Shown piece after piece: positions 53,519 through 64,000 of a stretch of 64,000 nucleotides of DNA. How positions within the stretch are numbered: the first letter of the stretch is position 1; every line of letters starts with the position of its first letter. Where the stretch lies: the NCBI GenBank assembly GCA_032622095.1, contig CP136062.1:139516351-139580350 (forward strand). Direction: 5' to 3'. The notes below the pieces were generated by a model. The model had not been told where the DNA came from. It saw only the letters and a program-made list of their open reading frames with translations, and made no database searches. This DNA is from Siphonodentalium dalli. Taxonomy: Eukaryota; Mollusca; Scaphopoda; Gadilida; Siphonodentaliidae. The position numbers and the translations under genes are program-made.

Positions 53519-54190
53519 TAAGCTCACCTGAGTCGAAGCTATAGTCATCACTTCCCATCTGTCACCTGTTCATCTGTCTGTCCTGTCCGCCCATCCATCT
53601 GTCAACTATTCTTTGAACATCTTCTCTAGATCATAAGACTGAATGGGTTCATATTTGGTGTGGATGTTCTCAAGTTGACTCACATTCAGATTTGTTCAAA
53701 TGAGGTCACTCTGTCAAATGGTTATGAAGCCAGGGCCACAACTCTTGCCCTCCATAGTAATTCTTAAAAACGACTTCTTCTCATGTACCATCAGGTTGAA
53801 TGGGTTCAAATTTGGTATGAAGGGTCCTTGGGTGACTGGAGTTCAGATTTGTTCAAATGGTGTCATTTGTTTTAAATGGGGTCAACTAGGGGCCAAGCAA
53901 AGGACAGTTTTCCTCTTAATATTCTTCCTTCACACGGACCATCAGGTCTATTTTACTGATATTTAATATGAAGGGTTCTTTGGTGCCTGGGATTCAAATT
54001 TATTCAGATGGGGTCACCAGATTAAATAGGGTGGGACCAGGGACATAACTGTATGTCTCTATAGTAATACTTAAAATGTCTTCTCAAGAGAGGTTGGACT
54101 ATTTAGCTTACATATAGTATGGAGATCCTTTAGTGACTGAGATTCAGATTTGTTAACATGGGGTCAACCTGTCAAGAAATGACGGGGCTA
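53519..54190 (+). mobile_element. tandem-core element, family AGCTCACCTGAG, second plus-strand copy
   Basis: The head AGCTCACCTGAGTCGAAGCT has lost part of the hairpin. The microsatellite is weak (CTGTCCGCCCATCC). Four monomers follow with AGATTTGTTCAAATG, GGGCCACAACTC and TTTGGTATGAAGGGTCC. Confidence 0.75.
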
Positions 54191-54219
54191 TGGGGACTTA
54201 ACACTTTTGTGCCTAATAA

Positions 54220-54440
54220 AATCATTAAAATACAAAATTGGAAATTTCCAGCAATTGAGAAAGTTTGAGATGTCGGTTGTGAAATTCCAACCTAAGACTT
54301 TGGAGTCTGAAGCCCGGTCGGGAGGGGATATGTTGAGCTGGAGGGGGGGGGGGGGGTGGGTGATCAGTAGTGTACAGTTGGTAATTTAAAAGTAGATATT
54401 CACTGATCTACATACATGAAGCCTCTCTAGCCACATATCC
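54220..54440. repeat. fragment of the GGAAATTTCC hAT-like repeat
   Basis: AATTGGAAATTTCCAGC and GAAATTCCAACCTAAG with a poly(G) tract near 54344. Termini not resolved. Confidence 0.5.
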
Positions 54441-54667
54441 TGTTTAGATCTACTTCTTTTAAAGTGATTATGAAAAGTTCTGACTGTTATGGTCTCCAGA
54501 GTCCCAGTCTTTGCAGTCTTTGCAGTCTGATGATTGACCCCACAGTCTTTGACTGTCTTGTTTTATCAGTTGTCTGTTAGTCATTGTGTATGTCCATGAT
54601 TTTTGTACAAATCTCTTCCCAAAAACCAATGTTGTTGAATTTTTTGTGAAGATTCCTGGGATTCCAA

Positions 54668-55003
54668 GCAGGGACCAGCTTAGATAATTCAAATTGGGAG
54701 AAGTGACTTCTCCCTAATAGATTATTGTGGAGAAATGGACTTTTATCAGGGAGAAGTCATAAAGGCTGCAGTTCACTTAATCTCTTAACATCACTTTTCT
54801 GTGATCTAATAATTAAAAAGTATTATGAGTTACAGGAACTCAATTATAATACCATTATAATCACTAAACACACTTCAAATATTCTGTTTTGAAAAAAATT
54901 CTTAAATGCGTGAAATATCACTTCTCCCTGGGGCAAAAATAATGAGAAGTGGCAAATTTTATGGAGAAGATGTCTCCCAAGTCACCCTCTTGGCTGGTCC
55001 CTG
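54668..55003. mobile_element. hAT-like MITE, family CAGGGACCAGC
   Basis: The ends GCAGGGACCAGC and GGCTGGTCCCTG are inverted. The flanks GATTCCAA (54660-54667) and GTTTCCAA (55004-55011) agree at 7 of 8 positions. Internal GGGAGAAGTGACTTCTCCC palindrome. 336 bp. Confidence 0.7.
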
Positions 55004-55224
55004 GTTTCCAACTTATTCAAATATTAGGGGAGAACCCAGAGAAGATTTAGCACCTGTTCTAGGTAATATTCAAAATAGAGTTATACCTCATAGGCAATCA
55101 TTTTTTACTTTCATCAGTTTTATTGTGTGTTCTGTATTGGATTACACCTATTTTAACTTGCTGGTGACATTGGTCAGAACAGATGCTGACAAAGATAACA
55201 AAAATTCACTTATGCTTTGGAGAG

Positions 55225-55612
55225 ATTGTGAGCGCGATAGCTCCAAAAACTGTCAACCGATATAATTGATATTTGGTAAATGGTTCTGCTTCAACAATTT
55301 CTAACTCAAGTTTGAAAACCAGGTTTGTCCAATTTTTATACGAGAGTTATGGGCCTTAGTTTGTCTATTTTTAGTGATGTTGATCATTTTCGACTGTTAG
55401 CACGATAGCTCAAATAACTGACCGATTTCAACGATATTCGGTATATGAGTGTAGGATCACATCTAGATGGGAGCTGTCAAATTTGAACGATTTTGGTGAA
55501 AAATATTGCCATCACTAAATCCTTTAACACACACATTATAGAGCATATCCACACGAGTTATCCATTATCCGATCATCACCAAACTTCATATGAATCCTTG
55601 GGGTGACCTCCA
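55225..55612 (+). repeat. monomer fragments of two tandem-core families
   Basis: 55225-55450 is AGTCGAG-type (GAGCGCGATAGCTC, GATATTTGGTAAATGG, GAGTTATGGGCCTTAG). 55450-55612 is diverged 161-bp-type (CATCTAGATGGGAGCTG, CCGATCATCACCAAACTT). Confidence 0.65.
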
Positions 55613-56680
55613 AACGGATTTGGGGTATATAGTGGAGACTTCCGTCCATCCTAACAAACATTTTACAACACAGCTCAAGTATCGATAGTCCAATTTGGAT
55701 GTCCTTTGGTATGCCAGTAGACCAGCATTGTGGAAATGATCTCCACATAGTGCAGGTTTTGTCTGAACTTTTTTTCCAGAGTTATGGCCTTTTGCTGGAA
55801 TTATTGTAAAACGCGTCCAAAACAAACATTATGCTGCAGATGTCTATATTATTGAAATATTGGATTTTATTTGTTGTCCTTTGACATGGCGATAGCACAG
55901 GTTGGGGGAAAGGATATCCACATCATGTGTACTACGTGTTTTGTGTCCAAAAAGCAATTTCAGCTTGTAACTCGGGTGTTAATTATCGAATTTCGTTGTC
56001 CTTTGGCATGGTGATAGCACAGATTGGTGGAAAGGATACCCATATACTACGGTGTTCGTCCATTAATTTTACCAGGGGCGCCGGAAGAGGGGGGGCAGAG
56101 GGGGCAGCTGACCCCCTTGACCAAGGGGGGCGAGCGGGGGCAGGACTTGCCCTTTTTCGGGAGACAGAAAATGCTTTTTGTGTGTTTAATCTCGTGTTTT
56201 TATAGCAAAATGTAACTTTTTTGGTCCAAATACCACCAATTTCACAAGGAATATTAATTTTTTGTCAATTTTATCACAAAACGGCCATAAAAACCGACAA
56301 ATACCATTAAAATAGGGATTTTTGCCACAATGAATTTATGGTTATTTTCCCGAGTTTGCGGAGAAAATGCCCTTTTTGGTGGAAAAGTGCCCTTTTTGTA
56401 GGCTCCGCCCCCCTGCCCTTGGATGCTTCTGGCGCCCCTGAGAGTTACGACCCTTGTTTGACTTGGAAATTTGTGAATTGAGGATTTGGGGTATATAGTG
56501 GAGACCTCCGCCCATCCTTCATAGTGCAGGTTTTATCTGCACTTTTTTTCCCTAGTTATGGCCCTTTGCCAGAGTTATGACCTGGGGTTGGACTGAGAGA
56601 AATGCCCCACTATTACTTCATTTCTCTCTAAACATAGCCAATATTGAGCATACAGTCAGGGGGTATTGGCCCATGCTTGG
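55613..56680 (+). mobile_element. GCCCCCGA-family tandem-core elements, interrupted
   Basis: GATTTGGGGTATATAGTGGA occurs at about 55618 and again near 56486, each followed by TCCGTCC-like repeats and monomers with TTTGGTATGCCAGTAGACC and GAGTTATGGCC. The tail ACAGTCAGGGGGTATTGGCC ends near GCCCTTGTTT. A hAT-like MITE interrupts it. Confidence 0.68.
56073..56440. mobile_element. hAT-like MITE, family CAGGGGCGCC
   Basis: The ends CAGGGGCGCCGGAAG and CTTCTGGCGCCCCTG are inverted. Flanking octamers AATTTTAC and AGAGTTAC agree at only 5 of 8 positions, so the duplication is doubtful or decayed. 368 bp, splitting a monomer of the preceding element. Confidence 0.68.
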
Positions 56681-57076
56681 CGTTGCCCTTGTTTTAATTA
56701 TGTGTTTAGTAACCATTTACCACCCCATAGTCGAATATAGTTTTGCCTCTGTTTAAATTAACTTGGCAAATGCCAGTGATGACATTATCATGCTAAAATC
56801 TGCAAATCAACATACAAAATCCAAATGCATAGAGACTGAATATACGATGAAACATAATAATATTGTAGTTTTGTACGAATCGGTTCTCACCTATGTAACT
56901 AGTGTATGTAACTCTCTATATGTTAGAGATGTAGACAACCATAAAACAATAGTACTATAATGTATTAATAATTATTTACAGCTATTACACTTGACTGACT
57001 TGTGTAAATATTAATACAATGTATATAAGGAAGGACTTTCTTTGGTCACTTTTAATGTTGCACAGGAAATAAATAA
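56681..57076. other. intergenic, nothing recognised
   Basis: AT-rich, no feature seen. Confidence 0.4.
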
Positions 57077-57229
57077 GGATTAACTGTCATGTGGACTGTT
57101 TTTATGGAGATGTAACAGTGAGGTAAGTGGACATAACTTGTGTAAAACCCGAAGGGTTTTACATACAAGTTATGACCACTTACCTCACGGTTACATCTCC
57201 ATAAAAATAGTCCACATGACAGTTAATCC
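57077..57229. repeat. foldback palindrome, GGATTAACTGTCATG family
   Basis: The arms GGATTAACTGTCATGTGGAC / GTCCACATGACAGTTAATCC extend inward for about 65 bp to the inner hairpin GTAAAACCC GAA GGGTTTTAC. Almost perfect, hence probably young. Confidence 0.85.
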
Positions 57230-57722
57230 TTATATTTATATACATTTAGCGAAAAAGCCACTTTTGTAAATGTATTTAAATCGAAAAGTGTATCGTGACA
57301 AAAACAGCCCAAAATACCCAATAGCACCCTTGGCAAAAGTTAATAGGAACAATTTCTCTTCATATTGAAACCCGATGATGTATTAAGTCAATCCTGCGCG
57401 AGTCCAAATGCACCCAAAACATTAAGTGTTCGTCTTTCCAAACCCAATGACGTATCGATGGTGTTGTGAGCTTGGTGTTATGAGGCGTTGCGCATTCACC
57501 GAGAAATAACTGCAACTAGCCACGTGGGCGCCGACCAATCAGAATGCTGGATTTAGTGATGACAACACTTAGTATGTAAATATATAATAATAACCCCCCC
57601 CCCCACCACCCCCCCCCCCCCCCCAACCCTTATTTTCAACCAAAAAAAAATCTTATGATATTCTAGCTGTTTATGTTTGATGAAAATTGGTATCTACTTA
57701 CTTATTATGTCGAAATTTGTCT
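57230..57722. other. intergenic with a poly(C) tract
   Basis: C-rich homopolymer at about 57594-57625; otherwise unassigned. Confidence 0.4.
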
Positions 57723-57726
57723 TTAA

Positions 57727-58562
57727 AGGCCCACTCAATATTCGAACCCCCAGATCATATTGTATAAAATATATGCCATATTATACACCATTTGAAAGAG
57801 GAAGCTCAAAAAATTGTATTATCAACTTATCTGGTGTAATAAAATGTGAACATTTTGTTTTTGTTGAGGTACCGACATGTTTTCGGCGCTTAAGTTTCAT
57901 CTGGAATGTATTGGAAAGTCTATTATTTTCAATGGAAGGGGAATAACTCTATATCTTAGTTTGACTTTTGCATTCTGGGAGTGAGACAGGGGAAATGTTT
58001 TAATGATTTCAGCTATTTTCGATTACTCTATGGGCACTTTCTGAGACACAAAATTAAGTTCCAAATGGTGATGAATTATAGTGTTTTAAAGGTACTCAAT
58101 CCGACGCTCCTAAATTACTATTTCTTTGGCTTCGGGGGTAAAAAATATATGATTCGAGTCAAGAAACCCACCCATCAAAGCTCAGAGTGATCAGATATAA
58201 ATTTTTGAAGTTTGTTATTTCTCGAGATGTGTAATAATATGTGGCCCAGAATCACGTGGTCAAACGGAGGGTCTCGAACAAAATTGCGGATGAAGATGGA
58301 TAACTCTAAAATCAAGTGATAATACGGTCAAATTTCATGATACTTTTGTGATAATACAGCCATATTTTGTTGGACAAAATGTTAATAAATAACAAGTTTT
58401 GGAAATTTGATACACTAGTTGACAGTGGTTAGCATTATTTTGTTGCAAGAAATCGATTCAGAATGAATACCTTTAATCATATTTTATGCCATAGATTGTT
58501 ATTAAAACTGTATATCAAAGCACTATAAAAAATAATCGGTGACTCGAAAATTAAATAGGCCT
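57727..58562. mobile_element. TTAA-flanked MITE, family AGGCCCACTC, with nested MITE
   Basis: TTAA-AGGCCCACTCAATATTCGA on the left, TCGAAAATTAAATAGGCCT-TTAA on the right. Subtracting the nested element leaves about 450 bp. A lone right end occurs at 25385-25412. Confidence 0.7.
58090..58472. mobile_element. TTAA-flanked MITE, family ACTCAATCC (nested)
   Basis: TTAA-AGGTACTCAATCCGACG and a decayed GAATGAATACCT-TTAA, 383 bp. It lies inside the AGGCCCACTC MITE. Confidence 0.75.
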
Positions 58563-58724
58563 TTAATGATTTATAGTTTCTAATTGGTAGCTCATGAAAC
58601 TCTCATTTAAAGACATATTATATGGACTTGTTTGGGTCTGTTAAACTGATACATTGGTACTCAGGTGCTATGCCAACTGGGGGAATGTAGCATTCTGCTA
58701 AAATTGCCCAAAATCTCAAAGAAA

Positions 58725-58955
58725 TCGACCATACAACTCTACGGAAAACCTCATCTGAACTATGCTCAATTTTAAATATTTACATCTCAATTCGGGACGC
58801 AACAATAGGCGATAAACTAACGCAAATGATTTCGTCATCGATATTCATTGCAATTAATAAATATATAAGACTGATGTTGTTTGTTGTAAATTTGGATTAA
58901 TATTCATAAAAATAACAACTTTGGGCAAGATTATTCTCCATTTCTATTTGATCAC
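58725..58955 (-). repeat. dispersed repeat, pair of 40535-40800
   Basis: Inverted relative to its partner, with shared words GGAAAACCTCATCTGAACTA-type and AAATTTGGATTAATATTCAT. No termini found. Confidence 0.55.
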
Positions 58956-58959
58956 ATGA

Positions 58960-59001
58960 TATTTAATGCTGCACCAGCGCAGCTCCCGTCATGAAAGGGT
59001 T
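58960..59001. mobile_element. solo right end of the two-hairpin MITE
   Basis: AATGCTGCACCAGCGCAGC then CCCGTCATGAAAGGGTTA, identical in type to the family terminus. Confidence 0.6.
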
Positions 59002-59390
59002 ATGTTACTTTTGCTCCACATTTCATTCTGAAAACTTCTGTACTCATGTCCTTGTCACTGTAAACTTGCAAGTTGATGACAATTATAATTAATATGTCCA
59101 TACATTATATATACAGCACAAATCCCCATCCCTGATAAAGCCTTTCATAGATGCCAATCTTCAAAATTCAGAGTTTATGACTCGGGTGCATGACTATTTC
59201 AGCTATAATTGCGAAACCCAATATTCAGTTGTATAAATTGTTAATGATGACCTTTTAGAATTCAATATTATCCAATTTCAGTTCATTCGACATGATATTT
59301 CAAATGATACCTAATAATGCTGTTATGAATAGAATTACATAATTATCAAACATAGTGTCATCTATACCGGATACACATATTACAATAATT
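59002..59390. other. intergenic, nothing recognised
   Basis: AT-rich, no feature seen. Confidence 0.4.
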
Positions 59391-59391
59391 T

Positions 59392-60436
59392 TATACCCCC
59401 TTTTAAAAAAAAAGGGGGGTATACTGTTTTGCATATGTGTCCGTGCATGCATCTGTGCGTACGTCCGTCCTATGTCTGTTCATGTCATAACTTGAACAGT
59501 AGTGCTCGGATCTCAATGAAATTAGGTATGGATGTTCACTACTATGAGGACATTAAATGGAGGGTTCCATCGTTTTGTTCGGATTTTCCATTCTAGAGTT
59601 ATTCATCTTTGTTTATCTGGAAATGTTGGCTTTGTGGTCCGTCTGGTGTCTGTTCATGTTGTAACTTCAACAGTTGTGCTGGGATCTCAATGAAATTTGG
59701 TATGGATGTTCACAACTATGAGGACATTAAATAGATGGTTCCATCGTTTTGTTCGCATTTTCCATTCTAGAGTTATTGATCTTTGTTTATCTGGAAATGT
59801 TGGCTTTTTAGTCTGTCTGGTGTCTGTTCATGTCGTAACTTCAACAGTTGTTCTGGGATCTCAATGAAATTTGGTATGAATGTTCACTACCATGAGGACA
59901 TTAAAAAGGGGGTTCCATCGTTTTGTTCGGATTTTCTATTCTAGAGTTATACATCTTTGTTTATCTGGAAATGTTGGCTTTTTGGTCTGTCTGGTGTCTG
60001 TTCATGTCGAAACTTCAACAGTTGTGCTGGGATCTCAATGAAATTTGGTATGGATGTTTACTACTATGAGGACATTCAATAGAGGGTTCCATTGTTCTGT
60101 TTGGCTTTTCCATTCTAGAGTTATTGATCTTTGTTTATCTGGAAATGTTGGCTGTTTGGTCCATCCGATGTCTGCATGTTCAGGTCATAACTTGAACAGT
60201 AATGCTCAGATCTCAATGAAATTTGGTATGGATGTTCACCACTATGAGGACATTTTATGGCACATTCAACTGTTTTGTTTTGGTTTTTTGTTCTATAGTT
60301 ATTCATCATTGTTTATATGAAAATGCTGATTTTTGGGTCCATCTGTCTGAGTATAGCAGTCATAAGTTATAGATATGCCCACACTAGGCGGTATGCACCA
60401 AGGGGGTATGCACCGGACGACAGTCCATCTCTTGTT
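59392..60436 (+). mobile_element. tandem-core element with 174-bp monomers
   Basis: Hairpin TATACCCCC / GGGGGGTATA (59392-59423), then GTGTCCGTGCATGCATCTG / ACGTCCGTCC. Five monomers follow; TCTCAATGAAATT occurs at 59511, 59685, 59859, 60033 and 60211 (spacing 174, 174, 174, 178). The tail is CACCGGACGACAGTCCATC then CTTGTT. Reverse fragments lie in gene A intron 1. Confidence 0.85.
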
Positions 60437-61095
60437 AGTCAAGTTTTGATAAAAACTCCACAACTCGACTATTGATATGGCAAGGGACTGTTGGTGGCGG
60501 GCGTCCGTGTGGGTAGGCCAACATAACCATTTATTGCTGGATTCTGAAAAATTTTGGTATGTGAGTTAATTGTCATGTGCGACATATGCACACATGAAAT
60601 TAGGTCATCCCTGAGTTTCTAACCAGAGTTATGCCACTAGTTTCTATGTCTGTTAGCATGATAACTTGAACAAACATCCCGCAAGAATCTCATGATCGAG
60701 TTCGAAAACCAGGTTTGTCCGATTATTTTTACCTGAGTCACGGTCCTTAATTCATCTATTTTTTGCAATGTTAGGTCCATTAGCATGATAACTTAAACAA
60801 ACGTCAACCAATTACATTCATTTTTGGTATATAGATTTTTTACAAGAATATCTTAAGACTTAAGTGAGTTCGAAAACCAGATTTGTGTGATCTTTTTTGC
60901 CTATATTACAGCCCTTAAATCTTCTATGTTTAGCAATTTTAGGAAAAATTTTGTCCTTTAGCTCGATAACTTGAACAAATGTCAACCAATTTCATTCATA
61001 TTTGGTATATGGGACTTTCACCACAATATCTCAAACGAGTTTGAAAACCAGATTTGTCCGATCCTTTTTACCTGAGTTACGGCCCTTTGTTCATC
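60437..61095 (+). mobile_element. tandem-core element, AGTCGAG family, copy 3
   Basis: The diverged hairpin AGTCAAGTTTTGAT / ACAACTCGACT (60437-60470) starts directly at the CTTGTT end of the previous element. Then GGCGGGCG and about four monomers with GTTAGCATGATAACTTGAAC, TATTTGGTATATGG and GAGTTACGGCCC. Confidence 0.75.
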
Positions 61096-63490
61096 TATTT
61101 TTAGTAGTTGGAAAGTTTGAGGTATTATTTGCCAAATTCCATGTGAAGGTGGGGGGGGGGGGGTCTACAATGTGGTGCCAGGTTGGGAGGGTGTCCAGTT
61201 GGAATTTCTAAGTTGGACCCCATCCAACAAAAACACTATAGTTGCGTCTCTGTGGAACACGTGCAGTGCCAGGAAAATCTAAAAGTAATGATCTCAAAAT
61301 AAAAAAATTGTGTGAACCTTGTTAAGAAACAAATAGCCTTCACACTGCTGGTGAATTTTTCACCACCATTGATCAGTGATGACGAGAGGACTGAAGTGCA
61401 CATTTCCCAATATAAATTATGAAATATGCAATTCTACAGGCACCAATCGAGAGCAATGGTTTGGAATTACTGCATACCCCCTTGCGCTCATAGCTGTACA
61501 GGCCAGGGGGTTGGGAGGGCTGCATGCCCCCCCCCCCCCCCAATATTATGAAAGCTCATAATTCGTGCAATTGGAGATATTTTCGGGCAAATTGAATGGA
61601 ATTTCAGGGGTAAATTGTGGCAAATTATAGTATTTTCACATTTATGCCCGAATTATACATATTTAAGGTTAATTTGAATCTATTTTGTTATATTTCTGTG
61701 TACAATTACAAGGTACATTATAAAAAAAATGTGTTACAACCATGAACATATCATGTAAAAAATTTGGGTTAAAAGTCTCAGCCCCCCCCCCTAAATATTT
61801 GGCCTCGCGTATACGACTATGCTTGCTCTGCCCCCCCCCCCCCATTATCACATACAAAATACATATTGATAGTTCAATTAAACCTTTCTTTACTAAGTAT
61901 TTTTCATTTACGAAATTTAGGAACTGTTTAGTTCATAAGTTCAAAAAAAGGCCATATAATTTGTTGAACTTATTATCTGAACATGTCCTTCCAATGAATA
62001 GGAATACGTTTGGTCTTACCCAGACACTCCAATGTTAACTGCATGTCAGTGTGGCACCTTACCTATGACTATCAAAGTTAATTAACGCCACTGGGCGTCA
62101 TAATCCTCTCAAAATTACAGGTGTGATATAAGGGGTCCACTTCTCATTATATCAATGATATAATGGGCATCTGATGAAGGTTTGACATCTTTAGTGACCA
62201 TGACAATACAAACACCTACCTAATACAATTGTGCGCGATGGGGTAATAAAGATATCCGCGGGATGCCAACGACAGATCAAGCTAAATTCATTTCAATTTG
62301 GGGATTCGTTGGAATTAATTGTATGATTCGATCCTAATTCGTATTGAGGGTTGTGGTCAAAACTGACTTGTCTAAACCCCAGAATGTGTGACCATGTGCC
62401 CAGAGGGGTGGGGGTGTCTGATCCCAAAACGTCCGCCAAAATTTTCAAGATTTAGAAATTTCATGCCTGGTACAATATTAGTTGGAATTTCAGACTAAAT
62501 AGGTTGAAATTTCTGTAATAGTTTCAGTTTCAAACCAATATTTAGTTTGAAATTTAGTTTAAACAATATTTTATTTTTGAACTAAACAGAACAAAACACG
62601 AACGATATTAACATTCATATTATAGACATAAATAAAATGTTCAAATTTAAAGTCGAGCAACAAGTCAAGATTTTGTAGTCCTTTCCATGGGTGGGGGAGT
62701 CACTTCATGTATCCCAGTATATATACCACAGCGGGGCGCAGCCGGGTTTGGTTCTGTGCTCCGAAAGACGAAACAATAATTAGTGATGTATAGGGAAAGG
62801 ACACTCGTACCTTTGGGAAGACACATTTCCCATTGTAAGATGTGCATTTCTGTAGGCATCAATCGAGAGCGATAGATGGAAAGGGGCACGGTATACTTTG
62901 TCGTTCATTAGCAGAAAGAAATTAATTAAATCACAAAGAAGGGAGTGAAATACCGTATTATTTATTCTCATTTTTTTCCAAGCCAAATAAAACGAAAATA
63001 CGAAATTATCAATATAAGTTCGATCGCGCCACAATCCACTGGCGTAAAATGTTTTGTTTTTAGACAAAAACTCGAATATTTTCCTTCTTTCGTTAAATTT
63101 TTTGGACTGAAATTTCCATCATCAAGAACATTTCCAACTATATAATATTTTATATAATATTTATTTCTCAATTTATTTCATAATACAATATGTACATGAT
63201 AATATAAATAATTAATGGCATTAATACAAGTATTGTGTGGAGTGCCTTTCCAATGACGGTCGTCTACCCGGCACCCAGGTCTGAATATGGCAGAATTTCA
63301 TCAATAATGCAGCTGAATAATGGCTGTTTAATAATTTAACTATTTCACATTAATTTTCAGATTCAATTTTATATATTTAAATTTGAATTTAGATAAGATT
63401 CCATTGAATAAACAAATATATGTAAAATGCATGGATATAAATGGATACGCAACGGTCAGTTTTCTCAATAACAAGTTTTGGAGTAACGTT
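61096..63490. other. intergenic DNA with small repeats
   Basis: Poly(G) near 61150 and poly(C) near 61532 and 61832, each next to GGAAATTTCC-type words. 61395-61470 and 62820-62885 share CACATTTCCCA and GGCAYCAATCGAGAGC. 62395-62560 is another fragment of the GGAAATTTCC repeat. No gene recognised. Confidence 0.4.
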
Positions 63491-63495
63491 TTTAT

Positions 63496-63760
63496 GTTTA
63501 CCCATGCCATAGTATGGTAAACATAGTGTCGTTGTCCGGATTGACCACTCGTCGTGCGTCCGTCTGTCTGTCCGTAAACACTTTACGCATGGTTCGATAA
63601 CGCAAATATTTTCTATCTGATCGGAACCAATTTTTGTATATGAATTTCTCAGCACAAAAGACAGATCGAGTTCGAATATGGGTTTGATCCGACTATTTTA
63701 AAATCAGTTATGGCCCTTTTTCGAAAAAAATATTCACTCTTAAATAAAAAAATTAGATTG
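63496..63760 (+). mobile_element. start of another tandem-core element
   Basis: The hairpin GTTTACC / GGTAAAC (63496-63522), then TGCGTCCGTCTGTCTGTCCG. Monomer-like words follow (CGATAACGCAAATATTTTC, TTTTGTATATGAATTTCTC, GTTATGGCCC). Only about one monomer is readable before a poly(A/T) tract. Confidence 0.6.
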
Positions 63761-63764
63761 AATT

Positions 63765-63880
63765 CCTTGCTCAATTTAACCACAAAAAAAAGAAATAAAA
63801 TAAATTTATAAATGAAAAAAAATATATAATATTTTTTTTTTTTTAAATAAATTTTTTTTTTTTTTTTTTTTTAAAGTTAA
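63765..63880. repeat. A/T homopolymer-rich tract
   Basis: Runs of A and then T dominate; low complexity. After it, 63890-64000 (CACACCAAATTTGTTTAAATC) resembles a reverse monomer. Confidence 0.6.
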
Positions 63881-64000
63881 CAAAGTTTGGAAAACTAACA
63901 CCATTATAACTCTGCCAAGGGTACCCCGAGTCACCACACCAAATTTGTTTAAATCGGTCCAAAATCTTGTGTTTTGTACTGGTAAATTTGTTGGAGCGAC

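Noticed and set aside
1-64000. tRNA, rRNA or tRNA-derived SINE
   Set aside because: Scanning for a B-box-like GGTTCGANNCC next to a suitable A box gave no credible candidate on either strand.

Overview
This is a window of animal nuclear DNA. It has spliced genes with GT-AG introns, kilobase-scale introns, AT-rich intergenic DNA and very dense repeats. The repeats consist of 150-190 bp monomers full of phrases such as AAATTTGGTATGGAT and GAGTTATGGCCC, headed by hairpins and GGAC-type microsatellites. They resemble the pearl/Helentron-like non-autonomous elements known from bivalve molluscs, so a marine bivalve is the best guess. The species cannot be named from the sequence alone. No tRNA, rRNA, CRISPR array or transposase/reverse-transcriptase ORF was recognised.

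Only two protein-coding genes can be supported. Both encode C2H2 zinc-finger proteins, they are paralogues, and they are transcribed divergently. Gene A (minus strand, coding exons at 24750-24533, 22807-21349, 19600-19476 and 5829-4971) gives an 886-residue protein with 11 fingers. Gene B (plus strand, coding exons at 41666-41902, 43304-43983 and 46980-47400) gives a 445-residue protein with 7 fingers, the last degenerate. The last intron of each gene splits the codon after GEKPF in phase 2, so the intron is homologous. Gene B lacks the second coding intron of gene A and lacks fingers 3-6.

Layout: 1-4970 holds a foldback and several TTAA-flanked MITEs. 4971-24769 is gene A, whose last intron (5830-19475) carries a nested array of a 161-bp-monomer element: a 6.0 kb copy (7601-13612) inserted in reverse into an older copy (6646-7600 plus 13613-17357). 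24770-41650 is the intergenic space between the two gene heads, made of MITEs, foldbacks, a DNA transposon with an apparent 5-bp target duplication (29205-30645), segmental duplications and a palindromic satellite. 41653-47400 is gene B; its intron 2 begins inside a minisatellite that repeats the splice donor itself, and the same intron ends in an old array of the 161-bp family. 47401-64000 is downstream repeat-rich DNA with at least five tandem-core element families and several hAT-like MITEs.

The most interesting themes are the common blueprint (hairpin, microsatellite, tandem core, CTTGTT-like tail) shared by otherwise different element families, the self-nested array with a higher-order repeat, and the tandem 5' splice sites. 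The gene calls rest on reading frames, splice junctions and the paralogue comparison. Element superfamily names are inferences from termini and target duplications.
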